From assembly GCF_000234665.1 (NCBI RefSeq), contig NC_018321.1:410594-474593 (forward strand): DNA of 64,000 nucleotides, in the 5' to 3' direction. A program made the position numbers and the translations under genes. This stretch comes from Leishmania mexicana MHOM/GT/2001/U1103 (Eukaryota; Euglenozoa; Kinetoplastea; Trypanosomatida; Trypanosomatidae). The notes under the pieces were generated by a model. The model made no database searches. It saw only the letters and a program-made list of their open reading frames with translations, and had not been told where the DNA came from. This document shows, piece by piece, positions 19,701 through 28,043 of the stretch (positions are counted from its first letter, which is position 1; each line of letters opens with the position of its first letter).

Positions 19701-21083
19701 CCACAAGCGGTCCGCTTCTTCCTCATGACGCAGCGCATTGACCACTACGCCGAGCGCATCCACGCCTGGAGTCTGCGGTATGAGCTGCATGGACGGCTCG
19801 AGTACCTGGAGCAGAAGCTGAGCAAGGCGGATAAGGCGATTGACGCCACCTTTGCCTCCCCCTCACTGCCTGATCTGTTGTACTTCCTGCTCGAGGTGAG
19901 CAATTTCCTGAACGCTGGCAGCCGCTTCCAGGGTGCCAAGGGGTTCCCCATCACGCAGTTGCCGCAAATCATGGACTTCAAGACAACCGACGGCAAAGGT
20001 ACCCTACTGCAGTACGTGGTTGAGATACTGGACACAGTGAACCCGCACCTGCAGGCAATCTCGAGCGAGCTGATGCCGGCCGTCGACGAGGGTCGTGACA
20101 TTGACGTTGCCAGCATTGAGCAGGAGCTCAAGAAGCTGCGGGGCCGCCTGCAGAAGTGCAAGCATCTGATTGAGCAGCTGAAGAACGATGTACGCTGGAC
20201 GAACGTGCTGGGCAAGTTCATCTACCGCTCGTTACCGGAGCTGGAGCGAGTCGAGAAGCTTGCGGAGTCGATCAACGGCAAGGCGGAGCGCCTGCAGGAG
20301 TTCCTGTGCGAGAAGAGGGAGACGTTTTCGCTGAACGAGGCTCTGCGGGTTCTGTCCAACTTCTGCAAGCGGTACGAGCAGGAGCGCGAGAAGCAGCGGC
20401 TACGGCAGGAGCGTCAGGACCGCATGGAGGATAACAAGCAGCGGCGGCAGAGCATAGCGTCCAGCGCTGTGGTGAACCACGGCGATTTGTCGTCGCAGAC
20501 GCCGACTGAGTCATCATCGCAGCAACGGCGGTTCAGCCAGCAGCAGTGGCAGCAGTCTCCGCAGAGACAGTCTCCACCCCTGCATGCGAGCTCGAACGGC
20601 GCGGACCGTGTTAGGGCCACTACTGACGCTGAGTTTAGCATCAGCCGCCTCCGCGGCGGTGCGAGCCTACGGGCTTCTGGAGTAGCCCCCGCTAGCCGTT
20701 CCGATGGCAGCCCCGGCACCGCCGAGCAGGGGAGGTCGCACCCGCCACACAACAACGGAATTGGTGCCGCCAACGGGACTGAGGACCGTACATCACCACC
20801 AGTGGACCGCACTAGCAGCGGCAGCACCCCCGCCAACGACAGCACGGGTGGCGGCTATCGCCGACGTCTCAGCAGCGGCGAAGTAAAGCAACCCGGTGTC
20901 AACACTATCGCTGTTTCAGCTCGTGGACCTCTGCCCAGCTCGAGTGCGCGTGCCGGCACTGGCAAAGTCGGAGGAGAGGTATTGCCGCCTGTCGGCAAGG
21001 CTCCGGTTGTCCTATCTGCGCGCGCCTCAAGCAGCGTGCGCACCCACGCGGAGAGCGCCCGGCGAGATGTTCGACAAACATAA
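16764..21083 (+). CDS. Formin (FH1-FH2) with N-terminal UBA-like helical repeats
   Basis: 1439 residues from the first ATG; the frame continues upstream only from a GTG at 16608. Formins nucleate and processively elongate unbranched actin filaments. The FH1 region (about 730-840) is dense in poly-proline runs separated by Gly/Ser, for binding profilin-actin. FH2 spans about 856-1215: 'RDRNVGIVL' matches the lasso/knob region with its actin-binding Ile, and 'SNFLNAGSRFQGAKGF' matches the usual GNYMNAGS block. Towards the N-terminus three helical segments, about 123-168, 183-229 and 247-307, each end in a UBA/CUE-like pattern ('GDTDLMLAIL', 'GDAQEAAAIL', 'GNMENARLFL'). A long Ser/Ala-rich disordered linker joins them to FH1. 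The C-terminal 220 residues are disordered and no clear DAD is seen. The formin call is firm; the UBA-like reading is by pattern only. Confidence 0.92.
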   Translation: MSFRRPPPVRRSCTSVEFAQAGEDVTPERNFTVPDVMDNDSVTIDTEGPTASPNTPARVRSPEHPRRRSTVRIDGATLPQPGTSPSTSLQQLRRPSVSECRRRGSLSASGTHASLRRFSRPNTVEVSKDYLQSVAEAHGVTVEHVRDVMIAAQGDTDLMLAILQSEMDVQLASPANIDVLHFGTQETVRRLLLFLELPQEWEGEVVRTLNVTNGDAQEAAAILAQKSGQRSISLPNDITASRQQVLTATEAEELPLLLQRLGQSPNGETRQLQAEFPDRTVDEIRTALQLTDGNMENARLFLREDHTASKNSNRDAIGNIFARAAATRGSRPRPDHRKEIEAVYHKLNGGVGISKSTVEVLDVATREDVVKTSLSPQEFQLYRSSGRGGGGGCTAAEGADNPSRQQPVSQSGDSTPAASTSNAFVCTKASPSLLTPDTGASRGSDKAPDSRRPHPRPLSAATFMTSPPFSDCGTSGARHPSNATRLNVMPASSHESPSAAAVTDTIQRAALPAQRSRRSSLSREAKNVSARLAGRLDLPSLHIVRTGGDAAETGSSAAALNNSTSTSAAESSVSGHSSRRSPPSPHSAKVIAPRRSSVAAMNLNDYRGSGAAAEAGRADHVWTSAGGDAAGSSGTYFASVAPGSALTASQQLTGQPLHSPHTESLLNTVLSQLGTNTEGHQDKEKQRQQRQLSSELVDTTSLRAFWLSGSADNNNTPVSASGVSSPRPTAPPPPPPPGSSATAPSAAGPAPPPGFPSPPPPPGYKACGPASSAPLPPPPPPPGGSGAPSPPAGLPPPPPPGLPPPTGGPKQPPPPPPPPRMGNGPPLPPGKGASAAAAPVPNSSTTRNVPINGAVGDSDDAIFKSARPIGLTAGARDKLLALFPKAAPKHVMEEDEATSRVQRILDVNRDRNVGIVLKFIRLPIQQIEASVRTFDTLTLGEERISGLLKIIPTLDDFEAIARAQKVHGGPWKRAEEQQLPQAVRFFLMTQRIDHYAERIHAWSLRYELHGRLEYLEQKLSKADKAIDATFASPSLPDLLYFLLEVSNFLNAGSRFQGAKGFPITQLPQIMDFKTTDGKGTLLQYVVEILDTVNPHLQAISSELMPAVDEGRDIDVASIEQELKKLRGRLQKCKHLIEQLKNDVRWTNVLGKFIYRSLPELERVEKLAESINGKAERLQEFLCEKRETFSLNEALRVLSNFCKRYEQEREKQRLRQERQDRMEDNKQRRQSIASSAVVNHGDLSSQTPTESSSQQRRFSQQQWQQSPQRQSPPLHASSNGADRVRATTDAEFSISRLRGGASLRASGVAPASRSDGSPGTAEQGRSHPPHNNGIGAANGTEDRTSPPVDRTSSGSTPANDSTGGGYRRRLSSGEVKQPGVNTIAVSARGPLPSSSARAGTGKVGGEVLPPVGKAPVVLSARASSSVRTHAESARRDVRQT

Positions 21084-21850
21084 GGAGGGGGGAGAGAGGG
21101 AGTGTGGGTGGGTGGTCGTGGAGCTGTCTTCGTCCTAAGTTCTGCAGCCCTTTTTCCTTCTGATGCATGTCGCCCTCTCGTGCATCGGGTGGCTCTGCCA
21201 TCTGCATTGATGGCGCATGCGTGTTGCATGCGTGTTTGAGGGAAGGGTGGGATAGGTAGATGACACACCGGCGTCAAGAGCGGGAGAGGGAGCCTGGCGG
21301 GAAGGCTGGCGCGAAACGTTGTTCCTCATGCGGCGCAACTCCTTCCCTTCTCCGCCGTCTCTCTTTTGTGCTGTTCTCGGCTCTGTGCGCTGTGTGTCTG
21401 TGTTGCAGTCGCTGACCCCAGCCTTACGTTTTCCTATTCCACCAACTCTCCTTTTGTCCACCTCTTCCGCTCTCCTCACGGCGTGTGCGTGCGCTTGTAC
21501 TCCATCCCCGCCAGCCCCTCCCGCCTCGCGGTCACCACCTCGTCCTCTGCCCTTTTCATAGGCCAAGTTTGTCTCGCTCGCACGTACCCCCTCCCTCCCT
21601 CTCCCTGCCCCTCCGCCTCATCGACATCCCTTGTCTTCGTCTTTTCCAAGCATTCCGACCCCTTTCCCTTACGCCTTTCACGAGGGAGGGGGGATGGCAA
21701 GGGGCCGCATTGTTCACTCGATCTCTTTCTCCACCGGTGTGCCTTTTCTGTGGTTCGTCGTATTGCTGTGTCCTGTCAGTTGGTGTTCCGCTTGTGCGCG
21801 TGCACTCGTCCTTGTGGAGGCGGTGATGGTGGTATACACACCACACATAC

Positions 21851-21900
21851 GATATATATATATATGTGTATATGTATAAGTATCTAAATATGTGTATATG
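21851..21900. repeat. TA-rich microsatellite
   Basis: Imperfect TA/TG alternating tract in the formin 3' region. Confidence 0.8.
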
Positions 21901-22550
21901 TTGTTTTCGTTCGTTTTGTATTGCCCCCTCCCCTTCCCTTTTCCTCTGTCCTCCTCATCCTCTTTCGCGCTGCCGCGCGTCACTCTTGTGTCCCTCCCTG
22001 GGATGAGGACAGCTGACGACAGCAGCGGGTCGCAATGCGGTGGGGGGGTGAGGAGCACATGAATCATGTTTTCATTTTTGTTTGCGTGACGAGTGGTCGA
22101 CGATGACGTCCATCGAAGCGACACGCACACAAACACGCGACGAGGCATGGAAACACGGAAGAAAGCACACCAGCAGATGGGGTGGGTATCGCCCTCGGCA
22201 ATGCCAGCCCCAGGCGTCCAGAAATGGAGGCAACCGAAAGTGCACGTGCATGCGCTTTTTCGTTTTCGTTTTTTTTTGTCTTCGTTGGCGTGGGCGGTGA
22301 TGTGAGATGGTGTATGCAGGCAAGTATGTTCCCATAGCAGCCTGCCATGGCATCCGAGCCGACGTGTGTTGCTTGATGAATGGGCAGCGAAGGAGGTTAA
22401 GAGGCGGAGGACGAGACTGCACGTCTTCTGTCCTTTCGAGCCCCCTCCCCTTTTTCTTTTGCCGAGCTACGGCACTTCGGCCCCAGGCAGATCTGAGAGA
22501 GGGAATGCTTGGACTGTGAGAAGGATAGTAGTGTGAACGTGTGTGTGTGT

Positions 22551-22576
22551 GGGGGGGGAAGGGGAGGGGAGGGGAG
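22551..22576 (+). other. G-quadruplex-type G-rich block
   Basis: A run of eight Gs, then three runs of four Gs separated by one or two A bases, preceded by a TG repeat. It fits the intramolecular G-quadruplex consensus on the transcribed strand. It lies about 210 bases upstream of the predicted acceptor of the next gene, so it would fall in the formin 3' UTR or the spacer. Confidence 0.55.
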
Positions 22577-22738
22577 GTGTAGCAGGATGGGTGGCGGCAG
22601 CGCGAGGCAGACTCATGATGGCCGATCCTCTTTTCGATGGAGATTCTACCCTTCTGCCTTACTCGGCCTGTTCTCCTCCCGGTCTCTGCAGCATTGTGGC
22701 TGCGTCTTCCTCAAGTAACTATTATCATCGTTTCTGCC

Positions 22739-22789
22739 CTGCTCTGCTCCTCCCACCCTTTCTTTCTTTGGACATGTGCTGACCTGCAG
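22739..22789 (+). promoter_or_regulatory. Candidate spliced-leader acceptor for the PCIF1 homologue
   Basis: CT-rich tract with 'ccctttctttctttgg', then 'gacctgcag' with AG at 22788-22789, 87 bases before the ATG at 22876. Confidence 0.5.
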
Positions 22790-22875
22790 CCATTTGTGCC
22801 GCCTCACACCAGCGAAGAACTTGGTAGCCGCCACATACCCACCCCTCCACCCCCCACGTCCCCTCGCCATTCCAC

Positions 22876-25800
22876 ATGAATGTGCGAACCACGCGCGATG
22901 GCGTGGCGGAGGTGTTTGAGCGGGATCGAGTGGCGCTCATTATGCAGCAGACACTCGCCCACCGTTACGCCCGCCCGCTGCCGTCGCCGCTCTCCGATGG
23001 CGTGCATGACGGCCACCTTGTGGACTCTGTGGGCTGCAGCTCCGCCGCACCCGGCATGACCGCTAAGTCGCCCTCCTCTTCACCTCGCTTGACATGTCCA
23101 TTGCACTACACGCTGCGCCGGTGCTCTCGCACCGAGTATTATCTTCGCTTTACTCCACCGATTCCTGACACGGCAGGATTCATGGAGTCGAGCACGGCGG
23201 GGGGCTCTCCCTCTGTGTCGACGCAGTGGCAGTCGCGGGACGACGAAGCCTGTGTAGCGGCTGCCGTGGCCGCAGAGTGCTGGCGTCACGCCGCCTTCAC
23301 TGCACTTACGCAGCGAGACCTGCGCCGACTATGCGGACTGCCCGAGGAAACCGGGCCCGGCACCAACGGACACCGGCACGACCCTACACCGTCGTCGCCT
23401 TCTCTTTCTGCGACGCCAGTGGCGTTGCATCCCCGTCGCTCCTCTCCTCCTCTCGTGACTCACCATGAGTTTTATGAGATGCCGCCCCGGTGGGTCATGC
23501 AGAGCCTCGGCGAGGTGGATCAGCACACTTTTCACAACTACGCAGAGTGGGATTACCGGCGCCTTGTCACTCCGCTCGACGTAGGGGCCACCGTCGTGAA
23601 GCAGGCGATGGGCGCGGAGGGAGCCGCCCCTCCGACCACTGCCTCCGCTCCTGGCGGTGGTCAGTCTGCCTGCCCAGCAGGACCGGTGGCATCGTTGTAT
23701 TCGCCGGCGCAGATAATGACAGAGAGAGGTGGTGCCGGACCACCATCGTCCTCGTCTCTGGGCCGCGCGTTTGCGTCCCCGTCGGAGGCGGAGCATGTGC
23801 TGTGTTGTCAAGAGCGTTTCCGTGTGCGTTCAACAGCAGCTATGGCGCACGGGGCATACTGGGTGGAGGTCGTGCTGCTCACGGCGGAGGAGGAGTGTGA
23901 TAGGAGGGAGGTAAGAGTAACGGCAAGCTCAGACACTGTGATTCCTGCCGTTGCTGATACCGTGAACAACAGCATCACCTGTGAGCGCGTCGACCGCGAT
24001 GCGTTGCTGCTGCACCCTCCTGCAGCGCTTTATGTGGACCCCCTTCTGCCCTGTGACGAGCTCTACAGCGAGCGCGGCGTCAACACCAGCGTCTATGTCT
24101 TCTTCCTGCGCGCACTCCAACAGCAGCAGCAACGCAAGCTCGCAGATGGTCGCATCTCGCGCGATACCGCCAGCTCCGACAGCAGCAGTGTCTGTAGAGG
24201 TATGCGCCCGGGGAAAGGTACCGGCGTGTCCAACCCACCCGAGGCCGCAGCGGCGCTGGCCCTACAGCTTGCCTTGTGCGCGCGACAGCGGCGTCTGGAG
24301 TTGGCGGGACGCATTCATCGAGCAATCAACGCCGCCGATTCCTCATCTGTGCTGGGGCGCGTACCCTCGAGAGAAGTCGCCACGTGTGTCATAGCAGGCA
24401 CCGCTGTCACCTCTGCCAAGTACTCGGGGCGTGGCGCACCTGCGGTGTCGCTGCAGGTGCGCGTGGACCATGCTCGAGGATCTGTGCAGCTTCGCGCGCT
24501 GACACTGGAGGATTCGGCGGACAGTACCGGTGACGTGCTAGGAAGCGAGTGGGACGCAAGCGGACATGCGGCAGCACCCACCTCGTCAGCTGCGGCACGA
24601 CCCCGTCTGCAAGACACGAAAACCTCCAGTGCTGCCTACACCAAGCGGGGAAGAGAGGACGCGGAGGAAGGCGAGGAGGCAGTGCAATACACCCACAACG
24701 CTGCCACAACCAAGGCGATGCGGTCGCCAACAGTGGAGGTGCTGCTCCGCTCTGCTTGGAAGCTGGCTGCCCTTTACGATATGACGCGTTTCGCGTCGCT
24801 GGAGCAGCAACAGGCAGAGCGGGGCGCCAGCGAGGAAAGCAGCGAGGCGCAGGTGAAAAGCCCCGAAGGGGCGCAGACGCGCGCATCTCTTCCGGCTTCA
24901 TCGTCCTCGTGGCTCGCGACGTCACTCTTGACACGCCTTACAGGCACGCCGTCAGCGGTTTCTGGGCTAACTGCATCAGGAACCTCTGGCGCCCACAGTG
25001 AAGCACCATGCGACTCTGGCTGGGTCACTGTGGCACTTCATCGCGGGGGTGCATGCTTGTCGTCAACAATGCCGGTTGCCGGTAAAAGGGCCCCTTGCCC
25101 ATCCCCGTCTGCTGGACGGATCGACCACCCAAGTGCCTCTTCGCCTTTTCCGTCGTTGACCGATGACGATCCACCAACTGGTGTTCTCGCGGCTACCGCC
25201 ATCGCCAGCACCACTCTGACCACGACCACAACTACCGCCGAAGAGCGCATCTTTCTTGGGCGACTTTTCACCCTTCTCCTTCGGTATCGTACGCTCTTTG
25301 GGGAGCGTGGGTACAACCAAGGCCCACAGGCTGCTGTGCCGCCACCGGTAATGGAGCACCTTGCCGCCGTCTTCGAGATCAGCGCCGAGGCCTTCGCGTC
25401 GCCGCTGAACGCGCAACTGCCCCAGTTTGGTTCTCTGTTCCCCGACACAGACCGGCACTTTGGAAGCATGGGATCCTTCTTCGACCTTCAGTTCGGCGGT
25501 GCCAGCAGCGACTTCCACGGTCAGCGCGTGCCCATACCAACCGACTGCGCTGCTCCGCCGCCAGGGTGCCATGTCGAAGTCAACCCGCCCTTCGACACGA
25601 CTCTTCTTCGGCACATGGAGACGCATCTGCTGTCGTGTTTGACGCGTGCGCAGGAGTCGACGCAGAGCCTTCTGTTCCTCATTGTGCTGCCCAGTCATGA
25701 CTTGGTGGACGCGGAGAAGGCGGTGGCAGCGGTGGCAGGCACGCGGCTTCCAACGCAAACGGCCGCTGCGAAGCGCCTCGGCAGCGACCGGTTGCGTGGG

Positions 25801-26106
25801 AGCAGTGCTCCTACTGCTGCCACTGCTTCGGTGCCACCGAGTACTGAACGCACCCTGCGCGAGTCGCCGTACTGCCTTGGCCACGTCCTTTGCGCGGCGG
25901 CGGAGTCGGCCTACGTGGACGGCCACCAGCACCTTCTGCAAAGTCCCTTCTTTCGCATCGAGACACCGACGCGGCTGATCCTTCTCGGCAACACGGCAGC
26001 CCGCGCGCGCTTCCCTCACGCAGCCGAGCAGTTGGAGTCGGTGCGTGTGGCCTGGAGGGAGCTGACGGAGAGCGCGCTGCGCGCGCGCTCTGCTAGTGCG
26101 CATTGA
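22876..26106 (+). CDS. PCIF1/CAPAM-like N6-adenosine methyltransferase
   Basis: 1076 residues from the first in-frame ATG. The C-terminal third follows human PCIF1 closely. A helical segment 'LLRYRTLFGERGYNQG' comes first, then 'PPPVMEHLAAVFEISAEAFASPLN' split as 'PPPVMEHLAAVF' and 'FASPLN' near 840. 'FPDTDRHFGSMGSF' (855-868) is next, then the catalytic 'NPPF' (903-906), then 'LLFLIVLPSHD'. Near the end 'YVDGHQH' and 'SPFFRIETPT' correspond to the last conserved block. In animals PCIF1 adds N6-methyl to the cap-adjacent 2'-O-methyl-A of mRNA using SAM. The N-terminal two thirds hold conserved-looking segments ('HEFYEMPPRWVMQSL', 'HTFHNYAEWDYRRL') separated by Ser/Ala/Thr-rich insertions. No WW domain is visible, so recruitment by polymerase II CTD as in animals is not supported. 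Trypanosomatid cap-4 starts with N6,N6,2'-O-trimethyl-A, so a cap role is attractive but inferred. Confidence 0.85.
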   Translation: MNVRTTRDGVAEVFERDRVALIMQQTLAHRYARPLPSPLSDGVHDGHLVDSVGCSSAAPGMTAKSPSSSPRLTCPLHYTLRRCSRTEYYLRFTPPIPDTAGFMESSTAGGSPSVSTQWQSRDDEACVAAAVAAECWRHAAFTALTQRDLRRLCGLPEETGPGTNGHRHDPTPSSPSLSATPVALHPRRSSPPLVTHHEFYEMPPRWVMQSLGEVDQHTFHNYAEWDYRRLVTPLDVGATVVKQAMGAEGAAPPTTASAPGGGQSACPAGPVASLYSPAQIMTERGGAGPPSSSSLGRAFASPSEAEHVLCCQERFRVRSTAAMAHGAYWVEVVLLTAEEECDRREVRVTASSDTVIPAVADTVNNSITCERVDRDALLLHPPAALYVDPLLPCDELYSERGVNTSVYVFFLRALQQQQQRKLADGRISRDTASSDSSSVCRGMRPGKGTGVSNPPEAAAALALQLALCARQRRLELAGRIHRAINAADSSSVLGRVPSREVATCVIAGTAVTSAKYSGRGAPAVSLQVRVDHARGSVQLRALTLEDSADSTGDVLGSEWDASGHAAAPTSSAAARPRLQDTKTSSAAYTKRGREDAEEGEEAVQYTHNAATTKAMRSPTVEVLLRSAWKLAALYDMTRFASLEQQQAERGASEESSEAQVKSPEGAQTRASLPASSSSWLATSLLTRLTGTPSAVSGLTASGTSGAHSEAPCDSGWVTVALHRGGACLSSTMPVAGKRAPCPSPSAGRIDHPSASSPFPSLTDDDPPTGVLAATAIASTTLTTTTTTAEERIFLGRLFTLLLRYRTLFGERGYNQGPQAAVPPPVMEHLAAVFEISAEAFASPLNAQLPQFGSLFPDTDRHFGSMGSFFDLQFGGASSDFHGQRVPIPTDCAAPPPGCHVEVNPPFDTTLLRHMETHLLSCLTRAQESTQSLLFLIVLPSHDLVDAEKAVAAVAGTRLPTQTAAAKRLGSDRLRGSSAPTAATASVPPSTERTLRESPYCLGHVLCAAAESAYVDGHQHLLQSPFFRIETPTRLILLGNTAARARFPHAAEQLESVRVAWRELTESALRARSASAH

Positions 26107-26239
26107 GCCGTGGCGTGCGCTCTCAAGTCTACGCGATGTCGGTGGCTTACCAGCATCGTTTGTCTCCCTCGTCTCAGCCATCTGAGGAGGGGCCGGTTTT
26201 CTTTTGTGTGTTGTGTTCAGCCCATCCGCGTGCATGGTG

Positions 26240-26860
26240 TCAAAAGGTCCGGCGCCAATGCGTTGTGGGTAAACAAAGAGCCCTCACAGCCTGCCCTCGG
26301 GCGCGGTTGCGGGACTCCCTGGTGCCGGTGAACAGGTGTGGGATGCCGCGGTGCCGGAGAGACATGCGGCCATGACCACGTTGGGAGCAGCTCACCACGA
26401 ATGGTGTCGACGATGGAACAAGTATGCGCATCCGCCAACTGCTTTTCTGCCCTCGCTGCGTTGTGGTGATGCTGAGGGCAATCCATGGGCCTCGCCTGCG
26501 CTGTCTGCAGTGGGCTGAACGGCACCCAACGGTGTGTGGTGTGTGGCCGGTGCCCGTGACATAGCCGTCTGTGCAACAGGGATGGGTACGCTGCCGGCGG
26601 TGCGTGCGTGTACGTTTGTTGACTCGTTCGTGGTCGAAGGATACGTCAAAAGAGAAGGAAAAAGGTCCTCTCTGTGTTGGTCGAGGAGCTGCACCGCGTG
26701 CCTGCTGCCTCCGAACGGCGCCTGCACCCTTGTGTGTTGAAGCTTACCTTCGTGACCGCCTAAGTCATCGAGCCGGACTGCAAGAGAACGTCGCTCCTCG
26801 CTGCAAGCAGCAGCCCTCCACCCCGTGCCGCGCCTCTGTGACGCGAAAGGTGACCCTCCT
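26240..26860 (+). mobile_element. Possible degenerate SIDER-type retroposon remnant
   Basis: This 3'-UTR stretch lacks the CT and CA tracts of other spacers. It has balanced, GC-rich non-coding sequence with blocks such as 'gactccctggtgccggtg' and 'gtgtgttgaagc'. Leishmania 3' UTRs commonly hold short interspersed degenerate retroposons of about 0.5-0.6 kb, so position, length and composition fit. I cannot align it to a consensus here, and boundaries are approximate. Confidence 0.3.
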
Positions 26861-27330
26861 AGCACCACTCTCCTGCCTCCTGCCTCCTGCCTCCTTGGAC
26901 ATCCCTACCCTTATCTGTGCGTTGCACACGCGTTCAGAGACCCGGGACAGATCTATAACGGGAGCGCGAGCAGGCACGCAACAAATCACTCTCCCGCCCC
27001 TCCGCACACACGCACGTGGGTGCGTGCATCCATCACGCACAAGCTCTAAGGTCTAGCCTCTCCTGCCTCCGGGTCTGCGTGCCGCCGCGCCTCCTCTTCT
27101 TATAGTCTTCTCTCGCGTTTCTTTGGCGGTCAATATTCACTCTGATGTTACTTCGACTTTTATGTTCCGTATGTATTCCTGGATCATCTTGCCTCGCTAT
27201 CTTAACCGGCAGTCCCTCTCTCCCACACCCTCTTTTTCCATCACCACTGCTCCCTCGGCGTGTCTCCTACTCGAACGCGTGACCCCCTGTGCGCCTTCTC
27301 GCCCCTCACACCCACGCTCCCACCCTCCCG

Positions 27331-27364
<34 letters not shown>
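27331..27364. repeat. CCTG tetranucleotide repeat
   Basis: About 8.5 perfect CCTG units in the spacer upstream of the PDE-like gene. Confidence 0.9.
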
Positions 27365-27366
<2 letters not shown>

Positions 27367-27929
27367 TCCAGCACACTCACAAGGATACACGCATGCGCAA
27401 CGAGCATTTTCTCCCTTCCTTTATTTCGCTGTGAGGGCTCCTCGCTTTTCTCTGTTCTCTCTCTCTGTCGGCCTCCGCCGCCGTCTGTCAGGTGCGTCGC
27501 GCCTTGCCCCGGTCGTGCAGTCTCCTCCCTTCCCGTCACACCTCTCCGTCGTTTCTCTTCCCGCCATTTCTTGTCGCTGCCTCGCTCGCGTGATCTCCGT
27601 GTGTTGGGTTTCGTTTTTTTGCCGTCCTTTCTCTGCCGCCCCCTTTCTCCTCGCTGGTGTCGCGCGCGTGTCTGTGTGCCTCTCCCACGCCGTCCCCCCC
27701 TCCCCTCCTCCTATACTGCACCTCCGTCCACCACTTCCAGCCCCCTTCTCAGCCCTCCGTTTTGTTTTGTTTCTCAGTGGAGCTTCTTCTGCCTTGCGCC
27801 TCGCTTACACCGTTACCACACGTGCCAACCGCCGCGCCGCTTCTCCGCTTCTACTACCCACCCACCCCCTCGGGGGAGGGAGAGGCAGACATACGGGCGA
27901 TTGATTGTGCACGTGCGTGCTTGTGTGGG

Positions 27930-27986
27930 CTCCTCCATTCTTTATCTTTCAGCTTCTCTTTCCGCTTTCCATCCGTGGTGTTGCAG
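27930..27986 (+). promoter_or_regulatory. Candidate spliced-leader acceptors for the PDE-like gene
   Basis: CT-rich tract with two AG choices: 'tttatctttcag' at 27951-27952 and 'ggtgttgcag' at 27985-27986. They lie about 90 and 58 bases before the ATG at 28044. Confidence 0.5.
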
Positions 27987-28043
27987 ACAACTCCTAATCG
28001 AGGTCGTACACCGAAGCCATCCGACGTGGAGCCTCCGACCGCT

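Larger units (their letters stand above)
21084..22875. other. Intergenic spacer formin to PCIF1 homologue
   Basis: About 1.8 kb with no supported gene. It contains pyrimidine tracts, a TA-rich microsatellite at 21851-21900, a G-quadruplex-type block at 22551-22576 and an acceptor candidate near its right end. Confidence 0.7.
26107..28043. other. Intergenic spacer PCIF1 homologue to PDE-like gene
   Basis: About 1.9 kb without a supported gene. The left part (26240-26860) is mixed-composition sequence unlike the CT-rich spacer and may be a decayed retroposon. The right part is pyrimidine-rich with a CCTG repeat and acceptor candidates. Confidence 0.65.

Noticed and set aside
27331..27364. Short direct repeats that could suggest a CRISPR-like array
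   Set aside because: It is a simple CCTG tetranucleotide microsatellite without spacers, in a eukaryotic genome.
27657..28043. N-terminal extension of the PDE-like protein
   Set aside because: It starts at a GTG and translates CT-rich spacer; likely acceptors lie at 27951 and 27985.
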